This document shows positions 6,681 to 13,944 of a DNA stretch of 13,944 nucleotides, piece by piece. The DNA comes from 4572-123 sp002084545. Lineage in GTDB: Bacteria > Desulfobacterota > Desulfobacteria > Desulfobacterales > 4572-123. The stretch covers positions 1 through 13,944 of the forward strand of contig JAOZSJ010000095.1 in the NCBI GenBank assembly GCA_029939715.1, read 5' to 3'. The notes beneath the pieces are model-generated. The model did no database searches. It was not told the DNA's origin and saw only the letters and a list, made by a program, of their open reading frames with translations. The position numbers and the translations under genes were made by a program. How positions within the stretch are numbered: the first letter of the stretch is position 1; each line of letters starts with the position of its first letter.

Positions 6681-6761
6681 CGGACCTCGGACGTAAACAA
6701 CGTGCCGACATGGTGCATGCGATTCTCGTGTGTATCCCATGATCGGCAATGACTGGAGATT

Positions 6762-8507
6762 ATGGAATTTCAAGAATTAGGATTGAATGAACAACTGTCG
6801 CAGGCGGTGACGGAACTGGGTTTTGTGACCCCCATGCCCATACAGGAAAAGGCCATCCCCGTGCTGCTGGAAGACCGGCAGGATGTGGTTGGACTGGCCC
6901 AGACCGGTACCGGAAAAACAGGGGCCTTTGGTTTGCCGCTGCTGCAGCGTATCGACGAATCGATCCGCCGCCCCCAGGCCCTTGTTCTGTGCCCCACCCG
7001 TGAACTTTGCATACAGATCACCAGGGATATAAAGCGGTATTCACGCCACATGGCGGGCGTTCATACAGTAGCTGTGTACGGCGGTGCCGGCATCGTTACC
7101 CAGATGCAGCAGATAAAACGCGGTGCCCACATTATTGTGGCGACGCCGGGACGGCTCATTGATCTGCTCCATCGAAAAGTGGTGAAGATGGCCCAGGTAT
7201 CCGTGGCGGTTTTGGATGAAGCCGATGAGATGCTGAACATGGGATTTAAGGAAGAGATCGACAAGATCCTGGATACCCTGCCCGCACAGCGCAGGATCTG
7301 GCTGTTTTCCGCTACCATGCCCTCGGGTGTCGCTTTCATTGCTAAAAAATATCTTGCGGACCCGGTGAATATCACCGTGATGGGGAAAAACCGAACCCCC
7401 AAGAACATCGCACACACCTGCTACACCCTGCGGGAAAAAGATCGGTATGAGGCGTTGAAACGGGTACTTGATTTCTCTCCGGGTATTTTCGGGCTGGTAT
7501 TCTGCCGAACCCGGAAATTGACCCAGGAAGTCGCGGCCAGCCTGATGAAAGATGGCTATGACGCGGATGCCCTTCATGGCGATTTGTCCCAGTCCCAGCG
7601 GGATTATGTCATGGGAAAATTCCGGAGTGCATCGGTTCGTATTCTGGTGGCCACCGATGTAGCGGCCCGGGGACTGGATGTGGATGATATCACCCATGTG
7701 ATTCATTACAATCTGCCCGACGAGACGGAAGTGTATACCCACCGCAGCGGGCGGACGGCCCGAGCCGGAAAATGCGGCGCATCCATTGTGCTGATCAATA
7801 TGAAAGAAAAATATCGGGTTCAGCTCATTGAAAAGCGGTGCAAAATCAAGTTTGATTTTGGAAAAATCCCTGCAGGAAAGGAAATTTGCAAAAAGCAGCT
7901 TCTCAGTCACATCGAAAAAATTGTGGATGCAAAGGTCAACGACGATGACTTCGCCGATTACCTGCCCGACGTATACGAGGCGTTGAGGGGAATAGACAAA
8001 GAGGAACTGATCAAACGATTCGTGTCTTCCGAATTTACCCGTTTCATCGAGAATTACCGCCATGCCGGTGATATCAACGTGAAAACCGAAAAAGCGGCGG
8101 GTGCCTGGACCGGAGACAAATCCGGGGCAAAGAAGGGTGCCAATGGCGGGATTGCAAAACAAAAGCCCAGCATCAGAAACCGTATGAAGGGCAAGAAAAC
8201 CCAGCGTTTTTTTATCAACGTCGGCCGGCTGGATAAAATCAATCCGGGCGCCATCATACGGCTTGTCTGTGACGGCTCGGGAATTCGGTCAAACATGATA
8301 GGCCAGATCGATTTAAAACGGGAATTTTCATTTTTCGAGGTAGAACAGCAGGCGGCCGGCAGGGTGCGCCAGTTTGTAAAAAACGCCAGGCTCGACGGCA
8401 GGGCCGTCAAGGTCCGGGAGGTCGTTAAAAAAAACATCGGCGGAAAAACCATGGGAAACCATTCCAGACAAAATAAACGCAGTCATCACCACGCTGCCGT
8501 CATGTGA
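6762..8507 (+). CDS. deaD: DEAD-box RNA helicase, DeaD/CsdA-like
   Basis: The product is a 581-aa ATP-dependent RNA helicase of the DeaD/CsdA type, which remodels structured RNA in ribosome assembly and mRNA turnover. Motifs in order: Q-motif around F3 and Q28, motif I AQTGTGKT (46-53), PTREL (78-82), TPGR (128-131), DEAD (152-155), SAT (183-185), ARGLD (302-306) and HRSGRTARAG (327-336). A basic linker (about 440-480) leads to a DbpA-type RNA-binding domain (482-554) starting RFFINVGRLD. The tail is histidine-rich. All motifs are intact. GGAG sits only 3 nt before the ATG, a tight spacing. The long hairpin-rich leader fits the post-transcriptional control often seen for cold-shock helicases. 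The gene converges on the OmpA-like gene. Confidence 0.93.
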   Translation: MEFQELGLNEQLSQAVTELGFVTPMPIQEKAIPVLLEDRQDVVGLAQTGTGKTGAFGLPLLQRIDESIRRPQALVLCPTRELCIQITRDIKRYSRHMAGVHTVAVYGGAGIVTQMQQIKRGAHIIVATPGRLIDLLHRKVVKMAQVSVAVLDEADEMLNMGFKEEIDKILDTLPAQRRIWLFSATMPSGVAFIAKKYLADPVNITVMGKNRTPKNIAHTCYTLREKDRYEALKRVLDFSPGIFGLVFCRTRKLTQEVAASLMKDGYDADALHGDLSQSQRDYVMGKFRSASVRILVATDVAARGLDVDDITHVIHYNLPDETEVYTHRSGRTARAGKCGASIVLINMKEKYRVQLIEKRCKIKFDFGKIPAGKEICKKQLLSHIEKIVDAKVNDDDFADYLPDVYEALRGIDKEELIKRFVSSEFTRFIENYRHAGDINVKTEKAAGAWTGDKSGAKKGANGGIAKQKPSIRNRMKGKKTQRFFINVGRLDKINPGAIIRLVCDGSGIRSNMIGQIDLKREFSFFEVEQQAAGRVRQFVKNARLDGRAVKVREVVKKNIGGKTMGNHSRQNKRSHHHAAVM

Positions 8508-8525
8508 TAAAAGGCCGGTTTTAAC

Positions 8526-8546
8526 GGTTCAGCTTTCAGGTGAACC
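8526..8546. repeat. Inverted repeat between convergent genes
   Basis: GGTTCA (8526-8531) and TGAACC (8541-8546) form a 6-bp stem with a 9-nt loop between the ends of the helicase and OmpA-like genes. It could help end transcription from both sides, but neither strand has a T-run directly after it. Confidence 0.25.
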
Positions 8547-8575
8547 ATTGAACCCGAGCCTTTGGACGGTTACCA

Positions 8576-9934
8576 TTATTCTATCAGGGGTGCCACAATA
8601 ATATTCACCCGTCTGTTTTTTGCCCGCCCTTTCTTTGTTGTATTGGGTGCGATGGGGTCATACAGAGAACGCCCCACAGCTTCAAGGTTTCTGGGATTGA
8701 TGCCGATTTTTGTTTGAAGAAACCTGACCACCGCGGCTGAACGGGCAGCAGAGAGTTCCCAGTTTGAAGGAAACTTATAACGATATTTTTCCATTATCGG
8801 GATACTGTCGGTATGTCCGATCACCCGTATCTTTTTATTCCTGAGTTCTTTCAAGTTTTTACCGACTTTTGTCAAAATATTTTTTCCCTGGGAAGAAATA
8901 GCTGCCTTGCCGAATTCAAACAATATGCGATTCACGAATGTGATGCGAAGCTTGCCTTCTAATTCATCAATGGTCACTTCTTTTTTTAGAATTTGATTTT
9001 TCAGATCGGAAGTCATGGATGTATAGCTTGATTTCAGTTGATCCATTCGTGATTTGAGCAGCTCCTTTTCGCCGAAAAGGGTTGAAATTCGCTCCTCAAG
9101 GTATTTAATTCTGCTTTTCTGGGTCTTGGTTTCATCGATAAACGCAATCGTCTCAGACCTGCTTTTTTCAAGTTGTTTTTCAAGTGCAGTGATTTCGCTA
9201 TTTTTTTCCGCAATTTCCTGATTCAGTGCCGCTACGGCGATTTTGTGATCTGATTTTAATTGACTGATCAGTTTATCAGCTGCATCCTTTTTCTCCTTGC
9301 AATCGGAAAGCTGACTGCCTAGGCCGGCAATCTTTTCCTGGTTTGCAGTGGCTTTCCGCCTGATATTCTGGATTTCGGCGTTTGCAGCTTCCAGTTGTTT
9401 CAGATGCTCTGCTTCTTTTTTATGCCGGGTTTTTATTTTCTGGTTGAGTTCCAGAACAGCGATTTCATGATCTGATTTTAATTGACTGATCAGTTTATCA
9501 GCCGCATCCTTTTCACTCTCAATATCGGAAACCCGGCTTCGAAGGAGTTTGATTTCATCGTCCTTTTTCTGAATCAATTTATTACGTTCGGAAGAAATTG
9601 TCTGGAAATTTTTAATCCGGTTTTGCAGTTCTGCTATTATACGGTTTGAAGAAGCAGCCCGATCGCTGAGAGTTTCCGCCGCGTTCTCCAGGGCTGAAAT
9701 TTGGTGCCGGGCCTGTTCCAGTTTTTTCAGTTTTTCAGCATCGGCAAGAATTTGCCCGCGGAGATCAGTATTTTCCCCGGTCATTTTAATTATTTTTTGA
9801 TTAAGTTCAGATAACTGTTCCTCATAGGTTAAAAGGGCTGCCTTTCTATCAGCATACCGGTGGTAGAGTAATACCAAGACAATGAGAGCAATTGCCAGCA
9901 GTACGGATAAAATTATAACAACTGATTTTTTCAT
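8576..9934 (-). CDS. Membrane-anchored coiled-coil protein with OmpA/MotB-like domain
   Basis: The 452-aa product starts with a short basic end and one hydrophobic helix (4-23) without a lipobox, so it is probably an inner-membrane anchor. Residues about 35-328 are heptad-rich and Lys/Glu/Gln-rich, a long coiled coil. The C-terminus (333-450) is an OmpA/MotB-type peptidoglycan-binding domain: ILFEFGKAAI (337-346), GHTDSIP (373-379) with D376, and R398 in SAARSAAV, both expected to contact diaminopimelate. The layout suggests a tether from inner membrane to cell wall. The coiled coil holds two near-identical segments, KDAADKLISQLKSDH at 142-156 and 216-230, exactly 74 residues apart. A GGGAGAA sequence precedes ATG 9934. 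No flagellar or secretion partners are nearby. Confidence 0.85.
   Translation of the reverse strand: MKKSVVIILSVLLAIALIVLVLLYHRYADRKAALLTYEEQLSELNQKIIKMTGENTDLRGQILADAEKLKKLEQARHQISALENAAETLSDRAASSNRIIAELQNRIKNFQTISSERNKLIQKKDDEIKLLRSRVSDIESEKDAADKLISQLKSDHEIAVLELNQKIKTRHKKEAEHLKQLEAANAEIQNIRRKATANQEKIAGLGSQLSDCKEKKDAADKLISQLKSDHKIAVAALNQEIAEKNSEITALEKQLEKSRSETIAFIDETKTQKSRIKYLEERISTLFGEKELLKSRMDQLKSSYTSMTSDLKNQILKKEVTIDELEGKLRITFVNRILFEFGKAAISSQGKNILTKVGKNLKELRNKKIRVIGHTDSIPIMEKYRYKFPSNWELSAARSAAVVRFLQTKIGINPRNLEAVGRSLYDPIAPNTTKKGRAKNRRVNIIVAPLIE
9237..9531 (-). repeat. In-gene direct repeat of 73 nt, offset 222 nt
   Basis: Segments 9237-9309 and 9459-9531 have equal length and are nearly identical in DNA, sharing a long exact core around GATCTGATTTTAATTGACTG. 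The offset of 222 nt keeps frame (74 codons). They encode the repeated KDAADKLISQLKSDH part of the coiled coil. High DNA identity implies a recent duplication or gene conversion. Confidence 0.8.
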
Positions 9935-10088
9935 TGTGATTCTCCCTGTATGGTTTGCGTTTAAATTTACAGGTTATTTTTCACGAAGTTATAATTAAGT
10001 TGAAATCCGGTGTAAGATTCAAAAAATATGATGCGCAGTTAGTGGCAAGTATGGAAAATCAGCTCAAGATCAATAGCATATTCTATAG

Positions 10089-10117
10089 ATTATACTATGA
10101 ATCAGTGGCGATTGCAA
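10089..10117 (-). promoter_or_regulatory. Sigma70-like promoter of the OmpA-like gene
   Basis: On the minus strand TTGCAA (10117-10112) is followed by 17 nt and a perfect TATAAT (10094-10089). Transcription would start near 10082, leaving about 148 nt of leader before ATG 9934. It lies downstream of the aldo/keto reductase stop, so the OmpA-like gene is probably transcribed on its own. Confidence 0.6.
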
Positions 10118-10157
10118 GTTTGAGATTTTTTTCAGGAGCGAAGTAAACAGTCAATGT

Positions 10158-11108
10158 CTACTCCCACAGGTTCTTCATGGTATATGGAGAACCTGGCATT
10201 GTCCAGAAATCACCGCGAATGTATCTGGAGCCGCTCTCAAGCCTTGAAAGAGCTGTCATATCCTCATTGGACAGTTTAATCGCAAGTGATTTGAAATTTT
10301 CAGCCAGCCTGCCCGGGTTTACCGACTTTGGTATGACCGCGGTACCACGCTTAATGGCCCATCTGATCAATATCTGGGCGGGGCTGCAGTCATTTTTTTT
10401 GGCAATTTTTTGTATGACCTGGTTGTCAAGAAGGCTCTGCTCATCTTTCCCTTTCATACCGCGCGGGCGGTCGCCGGAACCTAACGGCGCATAAGCAGTC
10501 AGGAGGAGATTGTTTTCTTTGCAATACCCGAGCATATCGTTTTGCTGAAGAAACGGGTGCAGTTCAATCTGATTCATCTCCGGCTTGATGGATGCGGTTT
10601 TCATCAGCCCGTCAAGTTTTTTCATGCTGAAATTAGAGACCCCGATATGCTTAGTCCATCCCTTTTTTACACATGATTCCATTCCTTCCCAGGTCTCGGA
10701 CAGGGACAGTTCATCCAGGCCGATAAAATCAGACGCTCGTCTTGGATACGTCACTTCCGGTTTTATGGCCACCGGCCAGTGAATGAGGTATAGATCAAGA
10801 TAATCAAGACAAAGATCTTTTAATGTTTTCTGTAATGCCCGAGGGAGATGGTCCTTCCGGTGGGCATTATTCCAAAGTTTTGATGTGATCCATATATCTT
10901 CTCTTGTGATTTCGCCGGTCGTAATTGAGTCCTTTAATGCCTGCCCGATCTCTTTTTCATTTCCATAAATTGCGGCACAGTCAATGTGCCTGTATCCTAT
11001 TTTTATGGCTTCTCTGATCGCGTTGTATGTTTCCCCCGGTTTAGATTTCCAGGTACCAAGACCAATGATCGGCATTTTATCTTTGTTTTTAAATTGTAAA
11101 TTTTCCAT
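10158..11108 (-). CDS. Aldo/keto reductase (AKR superfamily)
   Basis: This is a 316-aa NAD(P)H-dependent oxidoreductase with a TIM-barrel fold, reducing aldehydes or ketones. The catalytic tetrad is complete: D43 and Y48 in DCAAIYGNE, K77 in TSKLW and H110 in LIHWP. The cofactor-binding end is present, with GVSNFS around 156-161 and IPKSVNPGRLAEN near the C-terminus. Length is normal for the AKR1/AKR5-like group. A GGAAC stretch lies shortly before ATG 11108. It is divergent from the DUF3786 gene across a 221-bp gap and has no same-strand partner that would reveal its substrate. Confidence 0.9.
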   Translation of the reverse strand: MENLQFKNKDKMPIIGLGTWKSKPGETYNAIREAIKIGYRHIDCAAIYGNEKEIGQALKDSITTGEITREDIWITSKLWNNAHRKDHLPRALQKTLKDLCLDYLDLYLIHWPVAIKPEVTYPRRASDFIGLDELSLSETWEGMESCVKKGWTKHIGVSNFSMKKLDGLMKTASIKPEMNQIELHPFLQQNDMLGYCKENNLLLTAYAPLGSGDRPRGMKGKDEQSLLDNQVIQKIAKKNDCSPAQILIRWAIKRGTAVIPKSVNPGRLAENFKSLAIKLSNEDMTALSRLESGSRYIRGDFWTMPGSPYTMKNLWE

Positions 11109-11329
11109 CGGTGTTCCTTTTTATTGGTAATATTTATTTTTTCTATATCAAAAAAATTGCAATAATCACAAGCCAAATGTGTCTTCTGGGCAAATGTCTA
11201 AAATGGAAGTGAAGCGGAATAAGTGCCTTTTTTTTAAAATTTATTTGTGATAATAAGGCGATACGTCTTACAAAAACAGGGTACTTACGAAAAAAATGAT
11301 GATCTGGAACAGCCTCGGGAGGTAGTATC

Positions 11330-11941
11330 ATGAATAATTCAAAATCTTTTGAGGAAAAATATAACGATTATTTTTCCAGAGTGAGTAAACCCGGTTTTTT
11401 TGAAAAAGCACAAATTCCCGGTGTCCGGAAAAATAATGATACTCTGATCCTTGATTTTTTTGACCGGAAGGTCACATGCTCCTCCGATGGGATTCGAGAT
11501 AATGAAGGTCGATCCTTGACCGATGCAGTCAAGGCTGTTCTGTGTCAATATCTGCTCATGTTTCCGGACCCGCTATGCGAAAGCTCCAGCCGGCTGGTAA
11601 CGTTAAGGGAATTTTCAAATTCAGGGCCACTGTTTTCAAGCTTCACAGCCAACACGGGCAAAATCATCGAAGCTACTTTTTCAGGCAGCCTGGAAAAACT
11701 GAATAACAGGTGCCTCGCACTTGACGGCACAATTATGGAAAACGCATCCTATGATCTGAGTGTCAGGTTCAGAGCATTAAGCAGGATTCCGGTAATCCTT
11801 AATTTTAACAATAAAGATGGTATGATGCCGGCCAGTGCTGTTTATTTGTTCCACGATAATGCCGACAAGTACCTTGACATCAAAAGCCTGGCTGTTCTCT
11901 GCACGTATCTTACAGGGCAGTTGATCCGGCAGGATCTATAG
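11330..11941 (+). CDS. DUF3786 domain protein
   Basis: The 203-aa product is soluble, with no signal peptide or membrane segment. It fits the DUF3786 family of unknown function, seen mainly in anaerobic bacteria and archaea. Points of likeness are the segment LCQYLLMFPDP followed by LVTLREFSNSGPLF in the first half, and RIPVILNFNNKDGMMPASAVYLFHD with YLDIKSLA near the end. There is no cysteine-rich iron-sulfur motif, unlike some fused members. GGGAGG sits 7 nt before ATG 11330. It is divergent from the aldo/keto reductase and convergent with the BKACE gene. The family call is from memory of the family pattern, and no role can be named. Confidence 0.7.
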   Translation: MNNSKSFEEKYNDYFSRVSKPGFFEKAQIPGVRKNNDTLILDFFDRKVTCSSDGIRDNEGRSLTDAVKAVLCQYLLMFPDPLCESSSRLVTLREFSNSGPLFSSFTANTGKIIEATFSGSLEKLNNRCLALDGTIMENASYDLSVRFRALSRIPVILNFNNKDGMMPASAVYLFHDNADKYLDIKSLAVLCTYLTGQLIRQDL

Positions 11942-11988
11942 ACCGTCACATATTAAACTTCACTGCGTTATCGGTCGCCGACGGTAAA

Positions 11989-12831
11989 TTATGACAGGCA
12001 TATCCGGTTTTTGTTTTCATGGGGGATTGTCAAAATGGAGCGTGCCTCATCCGGGCCGGCAATGTCTCTGCCGATTTCCCCGGCAATTGTCACAATTTTT
12101 TCAACCAGTTTGACATTGGATGCAGGGGAACCGTCGGGCATGTATAAATTATCTTCAAGACCTATTCGGACATGCCCGCCCAATACGATTGCTGCTGTGG
12201 AAAGCGGTATCTCGGCCTTGCCGATTCCGGCCACGGTCCATGTTGAATCAGGCGGTATGCTCTCGGACAAAAAGAGCAGGTTCTTCACTGTCCCGGGCAT
12301 TGCTCCGGGTGCTCCCAGAACAAAATCAAAATGAATGGGGAACTCGATAAACCCCTTTTTTTCAAGATGCAGTGCATTATTTATCATGCCTGTTTCAAAT
12401 ACTTCAATCTCCGGCTTTACACCGGTTTCCTTGAATACTCCGGCGAGAAATTCAATAAATTCAGGCGAGTTTTCATATATTATTCCCGGAAGATTGCTTG
12501 ATCCGGTAGTAAATGAGGCCATTTCGGGGAGCAGCCTTACAGGAGCTGCTCTGTCCTTATAGCCTTTTCCCGCCCGTGCGCCCGTTGACAGCTGAATTAT
12601 TACATCCGGCGAGGCTGCTTTTATTTTTTTAACGATTTCTTTGTAGATTGATTCATCGAGGGTCGGCTTGTGTTGAGAATCCCTGGCATGAACATGAAAA
12701 ACAGATGCTCCCGCATCAGTGCATCTTTTTACATCCGCGGCAATTTCTTCAGGCGTTACCGGAAGATCGGGATTGGTTTTTTTTTCATGCACATTGCCGG
12801 TCAAAGCGACGGTAATTATAAGTTTTTCCAT
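11989..12831 (-). CDS. BKACE (DUF849) beta-keto acid cleavage enzyme
   Basis: This is a 280-aa Zn-dependent enzyme of the BKACE family. The family condenses a 3-keto acid with acetyl-CoA to give acetoacetate and a new acyl-CoA; the known example is 3-keto-5-aminohexanoate cleavage in lysine fermentation. The metal ligands are visible: H46 and H48 in FHVHARD and E226 in GLEDN. The N-terminal TVALTGNVH and LSTGARAG (81-88) are also typical. The frame stays open upstream to 12924, but the extra 31 codons do not look like the family, and AAAAGG lies 10 nt before ATG 12831, so I use that start. The substrate is set by residues I cannot assign. A dehydrogenase gene lies 125 nt upstream on the same strand. 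Confidence 0.85.
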   Translation of the reverse strand: MEKLIITVALTGNVHEKKTNPDLPVTPEEIAADVKRCTDAGASVFHVHARDSQHKPTLDESIYKEIVKKIKAASPDVIIQLSTGARAGKGYKDRAAPVRLLPEMASFTTGSSNLPGIIYENSPEFIEFLAGVFKETGVKPEIEVFETGMINNALHLEKKGFIEFPIHFDFVLGAPGAMPGTVKNLLFLSESIPPDSTWTVAGIGKAEIPLSTAAIVLGGHVRIGLEDNLYMPDGSPASNVKLVEKIVTIAGEIGRDIAGPDEARSILTIPHENKNRICLS

Positions 12832-12956
12832 GATTATTAAACCTTTTCTGTCATCTGACAACATGTACCGCGATTCTTGATACTTGAGAATACATTTAAC
12901 CCCAGGCCTTCTTATAATATTCACTAATAGTTCGGTACCGGAGTTTCCAAAATGCG

Positions 12957-13868
12957 TTACAGCTCTTTTTTACGAAATTCCACTTTTAACAATTTTTCAA
13001 AAATTTTTATCATTGCCCCCTTATCTTCTTTTCCATATCCTGATTTTAAAGCGGTTTGATAGGTGGAAAAGGCAGCGTGAACAACCGGAATCGGAATTTT
13101 TTCATTAGAAGATATCCGGCAGATGTTGACCATGTCTTTATAAGCATCGTCCATGGAATATCCATGATCAAAACGGTTATCAAGAATTTTTGGGAGAAAA
13201 ACCCTTGAAGCAAAGCTCTGGCCGGACCCCGTGTTGATAACCTGAGCTAATTTTTCAGGTTCCAGCCCCAATTTTACCGCCATGGGCATAACCTCAGCAA
13301 GCGCCGCCAGGTGGACATTGAATAGAACATTGTTTATCATTTTGGAAAGCTGGCCGCTGCCGGTTTCACCCATATATACGATCTTGTTTCCTATTTTTTC
13401 AAGGGCGGGCCTGACCTCTTCCAATATTTTTTCGTCACCGCCGAACATAATGGTCAGGGAAGCCTCTTCGGCCCGGTCCTCCATTCCGGTTACAGGTGCA
13501 TCTGAAAAACAAATCCCGCTTTCTTTCAATTTCGCTGAAGTTTTTTTTGTCCACATATGGTCTGAAGTTCCCAAATCGACCACTATCTGATTGTTTTTTG
13601 ATCCGCGGATTATGCCTTTAGAGCCGAAAATTATTTCTTCAGTGACATTGGAGTCGGGCAGGCTGAGAAATATCCAATCACTTAGATTTGCAAGTTCAGC
13701 CGCCGATTTTGCTTTTTTAGCCCCCCTGGAAGTTAAAAAAGCCATCGCATTTTCGCTGATATCGAAAACAATGAGCTCATAATTGCCTTGCAAAAGGTTT
13801 AATGCCATCCATTTCCCCATTTGTCCAAGGCCTATAAAACCAATCTTTTTTTTCATTTCAGGTGCCAT
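12957..13868 (-). CDS. 3-hydroxyisobutyrate dehydrogenase-like oxidoreductase
   Basis: The 303-aa product belongs to the beta-hydroxyacid dehydrogenase family, which oxidises 3-hydroxy acids with NAD(P)+. Residues 8-24 form the Rossmann loop (KIGFIGLGQMGKWMALN). DAPVTG (124-129) is the substrate-binding segment and K176 in GQLSKMINN is the catalytic lysine. The usual second glycine after the VSGG motif is replaced: the sequence reads GMEDRAEEAS, so the substrate may differ from the classic enzymes. The start could be ATG 13868 or ATG 13856 (MKKKIGFIG); neither has a clear RBS. It precedes the BKACE gene on the same strand and is probably co-transcribed with it. The upstream neighbour is outside the window. 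Confidence 0.87.
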   Translation of the reverse strand: MAPEMKKKIGFIGLGQMGKWMALNLLQGNYELIVFDISENAMAFLTSRGAKKAKSAAELANLSDWIFLSLPDSNVTEEIIFGSKGIIRGSKNNQIVVDLGTSDHMWTKKTSAKLKESGICFSDAPVTGMEDRAEEASLTIMFGGDEKILEEVRPALEKIGNKIVYMGETGSGQLSKMINNVLFNVHLAALAEVMPMAVKLGLEPEKLAQVINTGSGQSFASRVFLPKILDNRFDHGYSMDDAYKDMVNICRISSNEKIPIPVVHAAFSTYQTALKSGYGKEDKGAMIKIFEKLLKVEFRKKEL

Positions 13869-13944
13869 ATTGAAATTATTTTTTTTAAAACCGGCAACAC
13901 TCTCACTAATTTGCCCTTTGCGGCATACCGCCGAACATTGTACC

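Larger units (their letters stand above)
6269..6761. other. 493-bp divergent regulatory gap
   Basis: No protein gene is supported here. A 75-codon plus-strand frame at 6469-6696 lacks an RBS and runs across strong hairpins, so I treat it as leader RNA. The left half (6269-6440) is very AT-rich and carries the minus-strand promoter of the ATPase-like/radical SAM gene. The right half carries a plus-strand promoter and the structured leader of the helicase gene. Individual sites are listed separately. Confidence 0.7.

Noticed and set aside
6469..6696. 75-codon plus-strand frame before the helicase
   Set aside because: It has no RBS, crosses two terminator-like hairpins and shows no recognisable domain.
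7041..8162. Long 373-codon minus-strand frame
   Set aside because: It lies fully opposite the DEAD-box helicase, whose motifs are all intact. It is a shadow frame.
9955..10146. 63-codon plus-strand frame
   Set aside because: It lies over the leader and promoter of the OmpA-like gene, has no RBS and no protein-like pattern.
12832..12924. 31-codon N-terminal extension of the BKACE gene
   Set aside because: The extension does not resemble the family, while the start at 12831 gives the normal N-terminus and usual metal-ligand positions.

Overview
The window looks like a piece of a Desulfobacterota-type (sulfate-reducer-like) chromosome. The pointers are a TauE/SafE-family exporter, a DUF3786 protein, a beta-keto acid cleavage enzyme (BKACE) and a RAYT-type transposase leader of a style common in that group. 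This is an impression from gene content; no marker gene fixes the taxon. No tRNA, rRNA or CRISPR array is visible.

Layout. From 1 to 682 there is a decayed REP-associated tyrosine transposase (RAYT) with its leader. It runs directly into the ribosome binding site of a TauE/SafE permease (690-1592, +). A class I/II PLP aminotransferase (1687-2880, -) converges on the permease. Between the aminotransferase and a DEAD-box helicase lies an AT-rich two-gene unit on the minus strand (about 2929-6363). Its first gene encodes a 699-aa fusion of a degenerate ABC/AAA-type ATPase-like domain with a radical SAM domain. Its second gene, overlapping by 38 nt and starting at TTG, encodes a DruA-like (DUF4338) protein with a transposase-like helix-turn-helix N-terminus. 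The unit has its own sigma70-like promoter and is the most likely place for an undescribed system.

A 493-bp gap (6269-6761) holds two divergent promoters, a dyad between them, and a structured helicase leader. The leader has two tandem terminator-like hairpins and a 13-bp perfect hairpin, which suggests attenuation or a small RNA. The DEAD-box helicase (6762-8507, +) has a DbpA-type C-terminal domain. Next come a membrane-anchored coiled-coil OmpA/MotB-like protein (8576-9934, -), an aldo/keto reductase (10158-11108, -) and a DUF3786 protein (11330-11941, +). Last are a BKACE/DUF849 enzyme (11989-12831, -) and a 3-hydroxyisobutyrate-dehydrogenase-like enzyme (12957-13868, -).

How they work together. 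The last two genes probably form a catabolic pair: oxidation of a 3-hydroxy acid, then acetyl-CoA-dependent cleavage of a 3-keto acid. The pseudo-ATPase/radical SAM protein and the DruA-like protein are translationally coupled and probably act together. The other genes look like ordinary single-gene chromosomal loci.
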